This document shows, one piece after another, positions 24,265-31,674 of a DNA stretch of 64,000 nt. Each line of letters opens with the position of its first letter. Position 1 is the first letter of the stretch. The stretch comes from Cupriavidus nantongensis. Its GTDB lineage: Bacteria; Pseudomonadota; Gammaproteobacteria; Burkholderiales; Burkholderiaceae. The notes beneath the pieces were generated by a model. It was given only the letters and a program-made list of their open reading frames with translations. It was not told where the DNA came from and made no database searches. The stretch is from the NCBI RefSeq assembly GCF_001598055.1, contig NZ_CP014844.1:2782967-2846966 (forward strand), written 5' to 3'. The translations under genes were made by a program, and so were the position numbers.

Positions 24265-24762
24265 TTAGTCACCGAAGCGCTGAGGTTGGTCTGCGCTGGA
24301 CTCCCGCTTTGGTCGGGGCCGCCGCGCTTCCCGAAAGCCGAGTTGCCGGTGCAGGTCTGAATCGCACTCGTCGGTGACGTACACCGCCACCGGCTCCGCG
24401 TCGTCGATGCGCTGCTCATCATCGTCGAGCGGGTTAAACAGAATGGTGTCGAAATAGACGTCACCGCCGTCCGCACGTTGGTTCACAACGCTTCCAAGGG
24501 CTACCGTCCGGCGGCCCATCTCGCCCGAAGTTGGGTCGATGTAGCTGGCAGTCAGAGAGATTACGACTCCCTCTCCATCACGCCGAGGGTTGATGAAGCC
24601 GAACACATGCTGACGCCCCTGCCCGACCAGATCGATATAACCGGAGAAGGCAGCCCGGCTGTTCGGATTGGTATTCTTGTAGAACGCCGCCTTTTCGAAC
24701 CACTTTTCACCAATCTTGCGTACACAACGCAAGATCGGCTGCGGGCCTTGGTCGTACGACAT
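24265..24762 (-). CDS. hypothetical transfer-region protein
   Basis: A 165-residue protein starting at the ATG at 24762 (CGGAG SD); the frame extends further upstream but across the operator at 24822. The first ~95 residues (ILRCVRKIGEKWFEKAAFYK, RQHVFGFINPRRDGEGVVIS) look like a beta-rich domain, possibly OB-like; the middle is very acidic (FNPLDDDEQRIDDAEPV) and the end basic. It lies 12 bp before the topoisomerase-like gene, which would suit a DNA-binding accessory. No firm family. Confidence 0.5.
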   Translation of the reverse strand: MSYDQGPQPILRCVRKIGEKWFEKAAFYKNTNPNSRAAFSGYIDLVGQGRQHVFGFINPRRDGEGVVISLTASYIDPTSGEMGRRTVALGSVVNQRADGGDVYFDTILFNPLDDDEQRIDDAEPVAVYVTDECDSDLHRQLGFREARRPRPKRESSADQPQRFGD

Positions 24763-24821
24763 CGCGATTCTCCGAAGTAAGTTTGGAAGAGCAGAGCCAA
24801 GTACACGTAGCCATGCCGTTC

Positions 24822-24839
24822 GTATCATCATAACGATAC
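24822..24839 (-). promoter_or_regulatory. operator-like inverted repeat (site 2)
   Basis: GTATCA-N6-CGATAC, 59 bases upstream of the start at 24762 and downstream of the membrane-protein gene ending at 24879. It would control the operon 24762 to 15803, including the polyvalent protein. Confidence 0.6.
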
Positions 24840-24878
24840 ATAATACCAACAAAATATAGCCGTTTGGGCTTGCACTGT

Positions 24879-25301
24879 CTAGCGATCCTTGTTCGATAAC
24901 CGGCTTGGCGGTTTATTGCATTTTCTCGCGGCCGTGGTGTTCCAACGACGTTGCAAGCGCCTCACAAGGATGCGCAGAGCAACCAAGACCACGCAGGAGG
25001 TGAGCCCAACCAAGATGGCCAGCCGGTTTCTCGCTTCGCTAGAGAGAGATTCGTCGGATGTGGCTGTGCGCGTGGTTTCGTCAAGGACCTCGGCGCGCAT
25101 CCGCCGCAAGGCGGCCTTCGTGGGATGTGGCTGAAGAACTAGATTGCGCTGCAAGGCTGCGGCCGCAGCCGGGAGATGGTGCAGACTCGCCATGGCGCCT
25201 ACGATGTCGTCCTGAGTGGCAGGAAGCTGATCGCGGATCGACATCGTTAGGGTCAATATAACAAGCGCACATAGGGCGAGGGTCTTTGCCTTCTCGAGCA
25301 T
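24879..25301 (-). CDS. membrane protein with two helices
   Basis: A 140-residue protein starting at the ATG at 25301. Membrane helix near residues 4-20 (KAKTLALCALVILTLTMSI), a periplasmic ~75-residue helical region (DIVGAMASLHHLPAAAAALQ, TKAALRRMRAEVLDETTRTA), a second helix (RLAILVGLTSCVVLVALRIL) and a basic cytoplasmic end. No family recognised. It lies alone between the candidate small RNA and operator site 2. Confidence 0.55.
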   Translation of the reverse strand: MLEKAKTLALCALVILTLTMSIRDQLPATQDDIVGAMASLHHLPAAAAALQRNLVLQPHPTKAALRRMRAEVLDETTRTATSDESLSSEARNRLAILVGLTSCVVLVALRILVRRLQRRWNTTAARKCNKPPSRLSNKDR

Positions 25302-25427
25302 TCTGATGTTACGGTCCTTTCCGGTTGAATGACAGGCTGCCAAGGCACGCTGCGGGGCTCTGGGCGCCAAGGCGGAGAGCCCCGGCCCGTGGTGCTCTCT
25401 GCGTTCGTGCCGAGGAATAAAAAAAGG

Positions 25428-25500
25428 CCCGCCGGGACGGCGGGCCAAGGGTCAATGCCAACGTCCCCGAGGGGTCTCCGCTAGCGCCCGCAATTATGGC
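25428..25500 (-). ncRNA. candidate small RNA with Rho-independent terminator (copy 2)
   Basis: Read on the minus strand, a GGCCCGCC-GTCC-style GC stem and seven T (25428-25446) follow 21 bases identical to those at 2061-2081. A CATAAT box at about 25492-25497 could be a -10, giving an RNA of roughly 60-75 bases with a small CCCC-TC-GGGG hairpin. It could also simply terminate the operon ending at 25577. Confidence 0.45.
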
Positions 25501-25576
25501 GCAAAGCCCGCTGTATCGCGACAATCAACTGCCCGGTTCATGGCTCGTGACGCGCGGCGCGCAACCGGTTCATGGC

Positions 25577-26965
25577 CTATGCCGTGTCCATTGCGTGAAG
25601 TTGGACTTGTATGAACTTCGAAGCAATCGAGCCTACTGTGTCCCGGTACACCGCCATGGTCTTCCATGGCTTAATGAATTTCAGAACACTCTCTTCGATG
25701 TTGAGCTTCTTGCAGGACGCGCTCCAGTAGTAGCTATCGATGCCGAGAAGGATCTTTGTCCCGACCGTGGTGATGACAGCCTCGGGGAAATGAGACGGCG
25801 CTTGCGAGACCACCCACAGGGCCATGCCAAACTTCCGCAGTTCGAGGCAGATCTTCACGTAGATGCTGTCTGGATCATCATCGAAGAGGTTGTGCGCTTC
25901 GTCCGCGCCGAGGATCTCCCTTACCTGGGGCACCGCTCCGAGCAGCTTCCTGCGTCGCGCGATGTACTGGGCGCGGACCATGCAGAACAGCGTCTTCTCT
26001 TCTTCTGACAGGCTGGTCAGGTCATAGGACCAGACCTTCGCAGCAGGGTCGAAAGGCGGCGGATTCGCATTGAAGATGCCCCGTGCTTCGAAGTTCTTCA
26101 ACCGGTCAATGACGCCCTTCAGCGTTTCCTTGCTGTCGTACTTGATTAAGTTGTCGAACTCCAGACCGTTCTCGATGGAGGCAATGTACTCGTCCACCTT
26201 CTCCCTGAAGAGGGCCACTGCGGCGTCAAACTCCTTCTGGGCCTTCTCCTTTTCTTCTACGGAGAATGCCTTTTCCTGCTTAACCTGTGCGCGGTACTTG
26301 CGTGCCGCTGCACTGTTCATCGCCTCCAGCGCGCCCACAGCACGGAAGCCGGACTCGCTGCCGTTCAGCCCACCATACATCGCCTTCAGGCGCCGCTCGG
26401 CGAAGCCGATGGCGTCTCGCAGAGTCGGATAGTAGAGGTTCAATTCGCTCCATCGTCGCTGCTCCCAGATCTCGTCGCGCAGCGCTTCGGTCATCTCCTT
26501 GCGCACCCAAGTTTCGGGCTGTCGCTCATGGATCCCATAGAACGCGTAGAGGTCTGTCAGAAGGTTTCGCAGCGTCGCCTCCTGTCGGTCCATCAACTTT
26601 CGGGATGTCCGGTTGATCGTGGAGATCAGGAAATTGATCTGGCGGTTCACGCCCCCCGTCCGTGGGTCAGTATCGAGGACCAACGGGTTGTATCCGTATC
26701 TCGTCTCGCCGTCGAATCTAACGCGCGACTCGCCTTCGATAACCAGGTCGCCGTGGACGTCAAGGTTGTGGTACCGCTCGAATTCATCACCTGCCGTTGC
26801 AACCGCCTCGGCAATCATTTGCTTCAATCGAGTGCTCTTGCCGGTGCCAGACTTACCGCAAACGAGTATGTGCGGGTTGATGATGGAAGACGGGTCCCAA
26901 TAGACGGGCACGTCTTGGGACTGGTGTTTTCGCTTGTAGTCGTCGTAGCCTAGAAAGACTCTCAT
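25577..26965 (-). CDS. VirB4/HerA-like ATPase
   Basis: A 462-residue cytoplasmic P-loop ATPase. Walker A is GKSGTGKST (Lys43) right at the N-terminus after PSSIINPHILVC; Walker B is ILGADEAHNLF (Asp355, Glu356); an arginine-rich sensor region and FGMALWVVSQAPSHFPEAVI follow, as in VirB4/TraG/HerA motors. A charged coiled coil lies at about 225-270 (EEKEKAQKEFDAAVALFREK). The transfer operon already has its own TraU/IcmB and TrbC/DotL ATPases, so this is an additional motor, encoded next to the bactofilin and a DotF-like protein. It is not a DotB/TraJ-type (VirB11-like) ATPase. Confidence 0.8.
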   Translation of the reverse strand: MRVFLGYDDYKRKHQSQDVPVYWDPSSIINPHILVCGKSGTGKSTRLKQMIAEAVATAGDEFERYHNLDVHGDLVIEGESRVRFDGETRYGYNPLVLDTDPRTGGVNRQINFLISTINRTSRKLMDRQEATLRNLLTDLYAFYGIHERQPETWVRKEMTEALRDEIWEQRRWSELNLYYPTLRDAIGFAERRLKAMYGGLNGSESGFRAVGALEAMNSAAARKYRAQVKQEKAFSVEEKEKAQKEFDAAVALFREKVDEYIASIENGLEFDNLIKYDSKETLKGVIDRLKNFEARGIFNANPPPFDPAAKVWSYDLTSLSEEEKTLFCMVRAQYIARRRKLLGAVPQVREILGADEAHNLFDDDPDSIYVKICLELRKFGMALWVVSQAPSHFPEAVITTVGTKILLGIDSYYWSASCKKLNIEESVLKFIKPWKTMAVYRDTVGSIASKFIQVQLHAMDTA

Positions 26966-27004
26966 GATTCGATATCGATGGTGCTTTGCTGATCCGACGT
27001 CTGG

Positions 27005-27253
27005 TTACCGGCGCTGTGCGCGCCCTGAGCGTCTCAGTTGAAACAGGGAGGCCGCCGCCGCGCTAAACAGCACTATCAAGGCGGCAACGAGGACGGCGAG
27101 CACTGTTAGAGCAGCTTCAACGCCCAATACAGGTGCGAAGCCATGGGCAAGCTCTTCCGCCGCCAGACACATCCAGAGTGGATGCGCTATCCCGACTGCG
27201 AACGACGCGGCAAGCCACAAGCAGACCGCCAGCGCGGCCGCGCGAATGCTCAT
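27005..27253 (-). CDS. small membrane protein
   Basis: An 82-residue protein with two membrane helices (AAALAVCLWLAASFAVGIA and VLAVLVAALIVLFSAAAASL) and a basic C-terminus. It overlaps the bactofilin gene by 4 bp and precedes the VirB4-like ATPase by 39 bp. Context suggests a membrane partner for one of those. Family not recognised. Confidence 0.55.
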   Translation of the reverse strand: MSIRAAALAVCLWLAASFAVGIAHPLWMCLAAEELAHGFAPVLGVEAALTVLAVLVAALIVLFSAAAASLFQLRRSGRAQRR

Positions 27254-27945
27254 GCCGTTCGCACCGCCGGCCGAATCGTGCTTACGTTTGTTCCCTCAGC
27301 ACCTTCGTCCCGCGTCACCTCAACGCGAGCATTCGCACCGAGATCGATGCCGAGTTCCTTTGCCGGGTCCGGTTCGGCAGGATGCTCCGCCACGACGTTC
27401 GGAATCACCATGGTCAACGTGCCGTCAACCCGTGCCCCCTCGGCCATAGCGAGCGTGCTGTACCGAATGTCGCCCCGTACGCTGGCCCCTTCGGTGAGGA
27501 TCACTCGCTCTGCTTCGATGTCACCTTCCACCTGGCAGCCGATGATGGCGGCCTTTCCGCTGATATTTCCGTGCACGCTCGACGTGTGGGTCAGGATGAC
27601 CTGATGGTCGCCCCTCACCGTAATGTTGCCGCGGACGGGCCCCTGGAACACGACGTTCTCGCCAATCTCGATCTCGCCAACAACCGTCATGGAGGGGGGG
27701 ATCAGCGTATGGACTACCTCGGTTCCGTTCACGCCGGGAACCTTCACCTTGGTAGGAATGGCTGGAATGAGGGACTTGCCGGCCTCAGATTGAGGTGCAT
27801 GCGGCGCCGGAGTCAACGCAGTGCGTACTTGAGATGACTCTGCATCCTGGACCGACTTCATCGGCAAAGCTATGGGCCTTTTCCGTACGAAGCCGGCAGA
27901 TATGAGAATGCGCGTGAGGAGTGGGGGATTGCTTTGCATACTCAT
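27250..27945 (-). CDS. bactofilin (polymer-forming cytoskeletal protein)
   Basis: A 231-residue protein. Residues ~80-185 are a bactofilin right-handed beta-helix: repeats of the form IEIGENVVFQGPVRGNITV, VHGNISGKAAIIGCQVEGDI, VILTEGASVRGDIRYSTLAM, with the regular hydrophobic/Gly pattern of the family. The flanks are disordered, as usual. Bactofilins self-assemble into filaments at the membrane and scaffold envelope machines. It lies in an operon with a DotF-like bitopic protein (1 bp upstream) and a VirB4-like ATPase, so it probably helps place or organise the transfer apparatus. The role is inferred. Confidence 0.88.
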   Translation of the reverse strand: MSMQSNPPLLTRILISAGFVRKRPIALPMKSVQDAESSQVRTALTPAPHAPQSEAGKSLIPAIPTKVKVPGVNGTEVVHTLIPPSMTVVGEIEIGENVVFQGPVRGNITVRGDHQVILTHTSSVHGNISGKAAIIGCQVEGDIEAERVILTEGASVRGDIRYSTLAMAEGARVDGTLTMVIPNVVAEHPAEPDPAKELGIDLGANARVEVTRDEGAEGTNVSTIRPAVRTA

Positions 27946-27946
27946 C

Positions 27947-28618
27947 TCAGTTCGGCACGTTGACGATGCGCTTGTCCGTAACGACCGTGCGCGTTTGAGG
28001 ATCCACAGCGACGAGTAGTTCGCCGCTAGGAAGGTGCGCGCCGACCGTGTGCCGCGTGCCCGCGATCACGACAGACCCGCTGTCGAATGAGCTGATCCCG
28101 CTCTTTTCGGCTGTCATGAACTCGACCGGCAGGGCGCTCACGTCGACCTTGCTGACTTTCGCCTCTGCTACCGTCTTGCGGGCCGTCTGAGCGGATACAG
28201 CGGCCTCCTCCTTCGCCCTCGGGCTCGTCGCCTTCGGGAGGGACTCCAGCTGGGTTTCAAGCCTGTTTAGAGCGCGCTCCGCCTCGGAGAGGCGCGCACT
28301 CTGCGCTTCCGTCGTAGCCCGCAACGCAGCCAGCAGCACGGCCGTAGGTTCCTTCCCGGTGCTGTGTACCGGCGACGCAGGGGCCTCCTTGCTTTGCAGC
28401 CCGACTATTGAGGGAGGCGGCGCAGCCGCCTCCCTTGGGACGGCGGCGCTGGCTTCGGTAGACCCCCATCCATTCGATTCGGTGTACAGGTAACCCGCTA
28501 TGCCAATTGCGAACAGGAGCGCAACCAGGAGCGCCTTACCTGACGCGGTAATCTCATAGCCGCCTGACTTGCCCGCATGCCCCGTCGTCATTGCCTTCAG
28601 TGTGCCCTCGCCTTGCAT
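27947..28618 (-). CDS. bitopic inner-membrane protein, DotF/TraP-like architecture
   Basis: A 223-residue protein starting at the ATG at 28618; the longer frame would run through the operator at 28641. One membrane helix (ALLVALLFAIGIAGYLY), a Pro/Ala linker, a coiled coil (TTEAQSARLSEAERALNRLE) and a C-terminal ~65-residue beta domain (SGSVVIAGTRHTVGAHLPSG, ELLVAVDPQTRTVVTDKRI). This layout repeats that of the TraP/DotF gene at 53732, so it is either a second, diverged DotF-like protein or a PilP-like pilot for the pilus. It is the first gene of the bactofilin operon. Confidence 0.55.
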   Translation of the reverse strand: MQGEGTLKAMTTGHAGKSGGYEITASGKALLVALLFAIGIAGYLYTESNGWGSTEASAAVPREAAAPPPSIVGLQSKEAPASPVHSTGKEPTAVLLAALRATTEAQSARLSEAERALNRLETQLESLPKATSPRAKEEAAVSAQTARKTVAEAKVSKVDVSALPVEFMTAEKSGISSFDSGSVVIAGTRHTVGAHLPSGELLVAVDPQTRTVVTDKRIVNVPN

Positions 28619-28640
28619 CTCGCCCTCATTTCTGTATTGC

Positions 28641-28658
28641 GTATCGCATACACGATAC
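28641..28658 (-). promoter_or_regulatory. operator-like inverted repeat (site 3)
   Basis: GTATCG-N6-CGATAC, both arms perfect, 22 bases upstream of the start at 28618. A TATAGT -10-like box lies just beyond it on the minus strand. Confidence 0.7.
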
Positions 28659-28756
28659 ATACTATACATGCTCGCAACATTTTGCATAGGAGTCAAGAAA
28701 TGCAAGTCTGTGCGCGGCGGATCGGCGACACTCGCGATCCGCCCGCAAGAAGCCGT

Positions 28757-29356
28757 CTACAGCACGATCTCGATGTCCGGGTGCAAACGCGCCCTCGCGG
28801 AGGCAATCCTTTTGTAGTCGCTTGGAAAGGAGGTTGCGGTAAGAGGCAACGTGTGAAACTGCGTCATGACAGGATGGGTGACGACTTTCACATGAGAAAA
28901 GGCCGGCAAGCGCAATAGGCGCGGCAATAGATCGGGACGTCGGGCGATCAGCTCCGCTTCTTTAGGATTGCGGGGATCCATCCCTCGCTTACCATCCTCA
29001 GTCAGCCACTCATGCCAGTGTTCACCTATGATCTGAATCAACTCCCGGCTGGTCCTATTGAGGTTGAGCAGGTCGACATTCTCTAATTGATCCGTGCCAA
29101 GTATCTTTGGATACAACGGCTTGGCGACCTCGACCGTAAGGTCGACCACGATCATTTCCCTCTTCTTCGCATCCGCATACTTGCGCGCATGCATCATGCC
29201 CACCAGACTCGATTGGCCCGACAGCCCGGTAATAAATCCTGGTATGCGGTGAAGTATCGGCATCGAGCAATCCCGGATTGGAATCTGGTCCGGGATCTCC
29301 GATTTCTTGAAGAATAGAACGACAGCAACGTCGACGCTCGCCCCTTTTTTTGTCAT
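28757..29356 (-). CDS. hypothetical protein
   Basis: A 199-residue soluble protein (VDVAVVLFFKKSEIPDQIPI, SRELIQIIGEHWHEWLTEDG). The middle has SLVGMMHARKYADAKKREMI. No signal peptide, membrane segment or catalytic motif recognised. It lies 21 bp downstream of the regulator-like gene at 29378 and ends about 100 bp before operator site 3, so it closes the operon that begins at 31018. Confidence 0.5.
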   Translation of the reverse strand: MTKKGASVDVAVVLFFKKSEIPDQIPIRDCSMPILHRIPGFITGLSGQSSLVGMMHARKYADAKKREMIVVDLTVEVAKPLYPKILGTDQLENVDLLNLNRTSRELIQIIGEHWHEWLTEDGKRGMDPRNPKEAELIARRPDLLPRLLRLPAFSHVKVVTHPVMTQFHTLPLTATSFPSDYKRIASARARLHPDIEIVL

Positions 29357-29377
29357 GTTGGCTCTCTGCTCCCCAGG

Positions 29378-29893
29378 TTATTCCTTGCGCCAGGTAGCCC
29401 GTTCGAACAGGTCTTTAATTCCTAGGCGTTCAGCAATCTTGATGGCGTATGTCCGCAGCAAAGCCCGCTTCTTCGGTCCGGGCAGGTGAATTCGGCTATA
29501 CGCCTCCATCAGTCGCTCGACTGGCTTGCTGTAGTTCCCCTCTCCAGCGAGCCAGCGGTAGACAGCTGCAGGCTCGCGCCCCACGAGCACTGCAAACTCC
29601 TTCTTGTGCGAAGGGTTTTCCGGATCGAAACCCAGTTCGATCATAAATTGCTGAATATCGAGCTGCCGGACGCTCGGCATTGATTCTGGATAGGCCTCGT
29701 ATATCTCAAGCAGCTGACAGACCGCCTTGTCTTCGATTGGATCTTGCGGCCTAGATCGCATTTCAGTGAACTTAGCGCGTTGCAGCCCCAGTTGCTCGCA
29801 CGCCGCGCTCACAGTTAGGCCATTTTTTATGCGCCACTTCTCGACCTCAAGATTCTTGATTGGTTCGGCCAAGTTTCGGTCTGTCTTTTTCAT
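29378..29893 (-). CDS. probable helix-turn-helix regulator
   Basis: A 171-residue helical protein. Two segments look like helix-turn-helix units: GLTVSAACEQLGLQRAKFTE (about 25-44) and KEFAVLVGREPAAVYRWLAG (about 97-117), each followed by a further helix. Two HTH-like halves in one chain would suit binding to an inverted repeat, which makes it one candidate for the regulator of the nine GTATCG-type operators. It ends 21 bp before the next gene and starts 3 bp after the previous one. Confidence 0.5.
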   Translation of the reverse strand: MKKTDRNLAEPIKNLEVEKWRIKNGLTVSAACEQLGLQRAKFTEMRSRPQDPIEDKAVCQLLEIYEAYPESMPSVRQLDIQQFMIELGFDPENPSHKKEFAVLVGREPAAVYRWLAGEGNYSKPVERLMEAYSRIHLPGPKKRALLRTYAIKIAERLGIKDLFERATWRKE

Positions 29894-29896
29894 AAG

Positions 29897-31018
29897 TTAG
29901 GTTGTTGGTCGACTCCCTTTCCCAAAACCGGAAAGGTCATCCGCCTGCATTTCAATTTCAAACAGGTCGTCGTCACCCACCAAGGCAACGTGTTGGGCAG
30001 CAGATTGCTCGATTCCTGCTTTCTCGGCCGGAGGCAAATGGCCGGCCGCCTCCAGTTTGCTCAATACATCCTGCACCGCCGCTGGCGGCTCAGAGACTGC
30101 CCGCAAGTTGCGGAGCGGCTTCAACTCCACCACATTGTTCGGCAGTTCCTCGTTAGCTTGATGCCGGAGGGCAAGGGCATTCTTGATTGCGTCCCGCCCT
30201 ACCCCATACTTATCGAGTAGCCCCGCCAACGCCGCCTCACTGTAGCCGGCCTCCAATGCCGTCGCGCAGATTTGCTCTCGCGCCCGACGTTGTGCCGCCA
30301 GTGCGGAGTGAAGCCGGTCCAACTCAGCAATGTAGGGCGTCATTTCGCCTTGTGGATCGAATTCACGCGCCAGCGCGCCGCCGCCGCGGCGAACGTCATT
30401 GGCAAACACCGATAGGGCGTCTTCCGCGCTGATGTCCAGCCGTGCCGCGGCCGGCGAGATATGGACCAGAACCCGGCATTCGAGATCCGAGACCACACCC
30501 TTCATCTGTCTATCCAAGTCGCAGTTCGACTGGAGTAGCACCCGCAGAGCAATCTTTGGGTCAGCAAGTTCCGGCGTACTCAGTGCAGCCTGCAGAGAAG
30601 CAGATAAATTCTGCCCCGTTGCGGACTCGACCAAGCCGGTTACCATGGCATTGACACGTTCGAGGATTTCCTGAGGCCCCTTCACATGGAAGCCTTCAGG
30701 CGATTCTGTTGCCGTCATGGCCGGGCCGCCATCGTAGCCCGCGCCGGTCGGAGGAGCGGCCGGCCCTTCGCCAGTTGCGCTGCCCGGTACCTCTGGTCTG
30801 CCAGTAAAGAAACTGACGATACGGCGCAACAACACTCGAATGGCCTCGATCAGATGGCGCAAACTGATACCCTCCGCCGCCTGCCCTTGTATAGGGGACC
30901 GTTTCACCCGGCTTGCCAGCGCGGCTTTGTCGAGCCAAAGCTCACCGCTACCAGCGGTGGCCAGATCTTTCTCTGCGGGGCTTCCAAAGTAACTTTCCGA
31001 CATTACGCCCGGGGGCAT
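29897..31018 (-). CDS. hypothetical transfer-region protein
   Basis: A 373-residue protein; the ATG at 31018 is preferred (GGAG 8 bases upstream), with a TTG at 31051 possible but inside the operator. N-terminal ~100 residues basic with RHLIEAIRVLLRRIVSFFTG (amphipathic or membrane-peripheral), a Gly/Pro linker, then a long helical part (ILERVNAMVTGLVESATGQN, FANDVRRGGGALAREFDPQG, AGYSEAALAGLLDKYGVGRD). It may be a VirB1- or mobilisation-type accessory, but nothing is diagnostic. First gene of the operon controlled by operator site 4. Confidence 0.5.
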   Translation of the reverse strand: MPPGVMSESYFGSPAEKDLATAGSGELWLDKAALASRVKRSPIQGQAAEGISLRHLIEAIRVLLRRIVSFFTGRPEVPGSATGEGPAAPPTGAGYDGGPAMTATESPEGFHVKGPQEILERVNAMVTGLVESATGQNLSASLQAALSTPELADPKIALRVLLQSNCDLDRQMKGVVSDLECRVLVHISPAAARLDISAEDALSVFANDVRRGGGALAREFDPQGEMTPYIAELDRLHSALAAQRRAREQICATALEAGYSEAALAGLLDKYGVGRDAIKNALALRHQANEELPNNVVELKPLRNLRAVSEPPAAVQDVLSKLEAAGHLPPAEKAGIEQSAAQHVALVGDDDLFEIEMQADDLSGFGKGSRPTT

Positions 31019-31039
31019 AGAGTGCTCCAGCGCGATTCT

Positions 31040-31057
31040 GTATCGCTTCAATTATAC
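31040..31057 (-). promoter_or_regulatory. operator-like inverted repeat overlapping a TATAAT box (site 4)
   Basis: On the minus strand, GTATAA-TTGAAG-CGATAC; the TATAAT within it is a perfect -10 box. It lies 21 bases before the ATG at 31018. Confidence 0.7.
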
Positions 31058-31134
31058 GGGGTTGCAAACAGGGAAGACCAAAATTGGCTTCATCCAAAAT
31101 GGTGAGGAAAAGTTAGTATGTGGCGTCTGCGTCA

Positions 31135-31674
31135 CTATTTGCCCCTCCAAGCTCTGACTTTCTCATCGACGTCGTTATGCACGAAGTCCCTTTGGTTGTA
31201 GAAACCCACCCCTCCTTGGCGCGCCAAATAGGCCAGGCGACCGAGATACTCTGCAGAGATCTCGCGAGTGCTGAAGTCCACCGCCCGGAACACACCCATC
31301 TGATTTGGCAAGTGCCGCGAATTCTGGACTCCGCCTTCACGGCTATTTGTTGAAGCCACACGGCAACCGGAGTGGATGACAAACGGAATCGTGTAGCCGT
31401 AGGCCGACAGCCACGCTTGCTCCCACGCAAGCAGCCGGAGCAGCGCAGGGTGCGGACTACCGGTGAAGCCGGCTTGGACGTCCCGAAGCAGGTACGCCGC
31501 AGCCCGGTATCCCTCGGGAGTGGCAAAGTCGATGCGCGCATGGTCCTTGCCGCGGCGCAGCCACAGGACAGAAGGCATCACCACCTCTTGGGCCAAGGCC
31601 TCACGCACCCCGACGCAAGGAGCAATCGTTGCAGCCGCCACGGCCGCGCGGAGGAATTCCCGTCTTAGCATCAC
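31135..31674 (-). CDS. Tat-exported M15/DUF882-type murein peptidase
   Basis: A 179-residue exported zinc peptidase. The N-terminus MLRREFLRAAVAAATIAPCV is a twin-arginine (Tat) signal. Zinc-site pattern of the M15/DUF882 (YcbK-like) fold: IHSGCRVASTNSREGG, SRH at His121, AVDF at Asp133 and DFVHNDV at His166. Such enzymes trim peptidoglycan peptides. In the trb operon, next to a lytic transglycosylase, it probably opens the wall for assembly of the transfer channel. It overlaps trbC by 4 bp, so it is made with the coupling protein. Confidence 0.8.
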   Translation of the reverse strand: MMLRREFLRAAVAAATIAPCVGVREALAQEVVMPSVLWLRRGKDHARIDFATPEGYRAAAYLLRDVQAGFTGSPHPALLRLLAWEQAWLSAYGYTIPFVIHSGCRVASTNSREGGVQNSRHLPNQMGVFRAVDFSTREISAEYLGRLAYLARQGGVGFYNQRDFVHNDVDEKVRAWRGK

